The position numbers and the translations under genes were made by a program. 64,000 bases of DNA from Neptunicoccus cionae (GTDB taxonomy: Bacteria; Pseudomonadota; Alphaproteobacteria; Rhodobacterales; Rhodobacteraceae), in assembly GCF_014643735.1 (NCBI RefSeq), contig NZ_BMKA01000005.1:62245-126244 (forward strand). The letters are read 5' to 3'. Numbering within the stretch: the stretch's first letter is position 1; each line of letters starts with the position of its first letter. The notes under the pieces are model-generated. The model did not search any database. It worked only from the letters and a program-made list of their open reading frames with translations, and was not told where the DNA came from. Of the stretch, positions 62,171-64,000 are shown one piece after another.

Positions 62171-63949
62171 TTACAACTCCCAGAACAGCGGGATCAGCGC
62201 ACTGGCCAACAGGCCGACCGTGATATTCAGCGGCACGCCGATCTTTAGGAAATCGGTAAAGGCATAGCCCCCCGGACCGTAAACCAGCGTATTGGTCTGA
62301 TAGCCAATCGGCGTGGCGAAAGACGCACTCGCCGCGACCATCACCGCAATCACCAGCGGGCGCGGATCAATCCCAAGCACCGTAGCCAGCGCAATCGCAA
62401 TCGGTGTCACCACCACAGCCACCGCGTTGTTGCTGACCAGCTCGGTCAAAACTGACGTCAGCAGGTAAATCGCCCAGATCACAAAGAACGGCGGCAATCC
62501 GTGCAGAAGTGGCGCAACCCCGTTGGCCAGCAACGCCACCGCGCCAGATTCCTGCAAGGCGGACCCGATCCCCAGCATAGCAAAGATCAGCGCCAGCAAA
62601 CGCCCGTCGATGGAGCTGAAAGCCTCATCCGCATCTATACATCGCAGCATCAGCACCGCAGCCACTGCCACAAGGGACAGCGCAAATATCGGCGCAACGC
62701 CGAGGGCCGACAGGATCACCACACCAGCCAGCATCAGGATCACAATCGGGGCATAGGCACGGCGGAACGGGCGCGCTTCGGGCATGGCGAGGTCGACCAG
62801 TTCCATTTCCTGTGCAAGGCGCTGGATGTCGTTTGGCGCACCTTCCAGCAGGATCGTGTCGCCCACCTCTACCACAATATTGCCAATCTCGCGGCCAAGG
62901 TTCTGGTTCCGGCGATGCACCGCCATCGGATAAACCCCGAACCGTCGCCGCAGATTGAGCGAGGACAAACGCCGCCCGATCATCCGGCACCCCGGTGTGA
63001 TCAGCGCCTCAACCGTCGTGGTTTCGCGGTGGGACACCTTATCAGCAAGGATGACTTCCTTGTTCTCCTTCAAACCCAAAAGCTCGGTTATGCGCGTGCG
63101 AAGGACCACACGGTCACCGGCCACTAGGGTCACATCAGGAAACTGGAAGCGCAGTGTGTTGTCATTGCGCAGCACGTCCATCACACGGCCGCCGTCCCGC
63201 TTGAAAGCATCCACTTGCAGCGGATTTTCCCCGATGAGGGCGCTATCTTCGGGGACGACCACCTCGGTGATGAACTTCATGTTGGACTTGTCGCGCAACA
63301 TCTCGGCCATCGTTTCGCGCTCGGGCAGCAGACGGGGCGCCATGACCCGCAGATAAATCGCACCGTATATCGCAAGGATAATGGCCATCGGCGTGACTTC
63401 AAACAGGGAAAACGGCGCCAGTCCGTTGGCCCGCGCGACACCATCCACCAGCAGGTTGGTCGAGGTCCCGATCAGCGTCAACATGCCCCCGAAAATCGCC
63501 ATATAGCTAAGTGGAATCAGCAGTTTCGAGGCTTTCACCTTCATCATCCGCGCCATTTGCAAAGCTACGGGGATCAGGACCACGACCACAGGCGTGTTAT
63601 TCATGAAGGCACTGGCCAAAACGGTGAAAATGCCCAACCCCGCCAGCACGGTTTTTGGCCGCGTCGCCCCCACCGTCGTGACCCAGTTAGACAGGCTGTA
63701 AAGCGCACCTGTCCGCACCAGCGCCCCTGACATGATGAACATGGCGGCAATGGTCCAAGGTGCAGGATTAGAGAAAACCTCCAGCGCTTTGGCATAGGGT
63801 AACACACCGGTAAGCAACAGGAACGCAACACCGCCAATGGCAACGACTTCGGTCGGGTATGTCTCCCGTACGAAGAGGATGAACATGACCACAACAACCC
63901 CCATCGACAGCCAAGCATGCCAGGCCTGCGGGATGATTTCTTCAAGCAT
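62171..63949 (-). CDS. SLC13-type permease with two TrkA-C domains (paralogue)
   Basis: A 592-residue protein with the same architecture as its convergent neighbour: membrane half, two RCK_C domains (KFITEVVVPEDSALIGENPL and EALITPGCRMIGRRLSSLNL), second membrane half. It has MLTLIGTSTNLLVDGVARAN where the neighbour has the TPPN form, and SFATPIGYQTNTLVYGPGGY near the end, more like SLC13/CitM-type carriers. The two are therefore diverged and probably carry different anions. The ATG follows AAAGG. Only about 50 bases remain before the end of the window, and they hold nothing recognisable. Confidence 0.88.
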   Translation of the reverse strand: MLEEIIPQAWHAWLSMGVVVVMFILFVRETYPTEVVAIGGVAFLLLTGVLPYAKALEVFSNPAPWTIAAMFIMSGALVRTGALYSLSNWVTTVGATRPKTVLAGLGIFTVLASAFMNNTPVVVVLIPVALQMARMMKVKASKLLIPLSYMAIFGGMLTLIGTSTNLLVDGVARANGLAPFSLFEVTPMAIILAIYGAIYLRVMAPRLLPERETMAEMLRDKSNMKFITEVVVPEDSALIGENPLQVDAFKRDGGRVMDVLRNDNTLRFQFPDVTLVAGDRVVLRTRITELLGLKENKEVILADKVSHRETTTVEALITPGCRMIGRRLSSLNLRRRFGVYPMAVHRRNQNLGREIGNIVVEVGDTILLEGAPNDIQRLAQEMELVDLAMPEARPFRRAYAPIVILMLAGVVILSALGVAPIFALSLVAVAAVLMLRCIDADEAFSSIDGRLLALIFAMLGIGSALQESGAVALLANGVAPLLHGLPPFFVIWAIYLLTSVLTELVSNNAVAVVVTPIAIALATVLGIDPRPLVIAVMVAASASFATPIGYQTNTLVYGPGGYAFTDFLKIGVPLNITVGLLASALIPLFWEL

Positions 63950-64000
63950 GTGTTACGCCTTTTAAACTGCTGCGAAGCAGTGTGACCGAAGGGGGCGGTC

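Noticed and set aside
1-64000. Prophage, insertion sequence, integron or CRISPR array
   Set aside because: No transposase, integrase or phage structural gene, no terminal repeats, and no regularly spaced repeats were seen.

Overview
The window reads as chromosomal DNA of an alphaproteobacterium, most likely a marine Rhodobacterales (Roseobacter-group) strain. This is inferred from gene content, not from a marker gene: several TRAP transporters, a choline-sulfate/betaine operon, a single-chain PntA transhydrogenase, an N-acyl-homoserine-lactone synthase beside hybrid kinases, a ureDABCEFG operon, and frequent TTG/GTG starts with four-base ATGA/GTGA overlaps. No phage, insertion sequence, integron or CRISPR array was seen. 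Most genes have family-typical length; one gene carries a frameshift.

Layout. 1-5.2 kb (minus): an ATP-grasp ligase cut by the window edge, a large Orn/Lys/Arg decarboxylase, a nitrilase-family amidohydrolase and a universal stress protein; the first three suggest basic amino acid or polyamine chemistry. 5.2-9.0 kb (minus): a TAXI-type TRAP transporter. 9.4-18.5 kb: a LysR regulator divergent from a tightly coupled polyamine operon (potB-potC-potD-potA-like ABC importer, class III aminotransferase, GNAT acetyltransferase, acetylpolyamine deacetylase, FAD amine oxidase). 18.5-23.2 kb: an overlapping operon of flavin monooxygenase, bile-acid-type Na+ symporter, epimerase and SDR, divergent from a TetR gene across a near-perfect operator. 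23.2-31.3 kb: an XRE regulator divergent from a DctPQM TRAP importer that continues into pyrK, pyrD, an M20 carbamoylase-type hydrolase, pyrE and a small unknown gene; this looks like a pyrimidine-precursor uptake and salvage operon. 31.5-36.4 kb: urease. 36.5-38.6 kb: an NAD(P)-binding protein and an aldehyde dehydrogenase.

38.7-49.3 kb is the most unusual part. It is a signalling island with a receiver protein, a membrane histidine kinase, a LuxI-type synthase without an adjacent LuxR, a hybrid kinase with its own Hpt domain coupled to a secreted SUOX-fold protein lacking the molybdenum cysteine, a frameshifted FixJ-type regulator, a stand-alone Hpt protein, and a glycosidase-like protein whose expected nucleophile is alanine. 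Long AT-richer gaps here hold a compound hairpin (46360-46424) and a 13-bp dyad (47255-47290).

49.5-64 kb: a DCC-family protein, tRNA-Ser(GGA), the betI-betC-betA operon (no betB here), a peroxiredoxin, a 32-residue membrane protein, pntAB, a YebC-family regulator, a LysE-family exporter, and two SLC13-type permeases facing tail to tail.

Starts were chosen by ribosome-binding site, overlap with the preceding gene and family N-terminus, so several differ from the longest open frame. All functional calls rest on reading the sequence; no database search was run.
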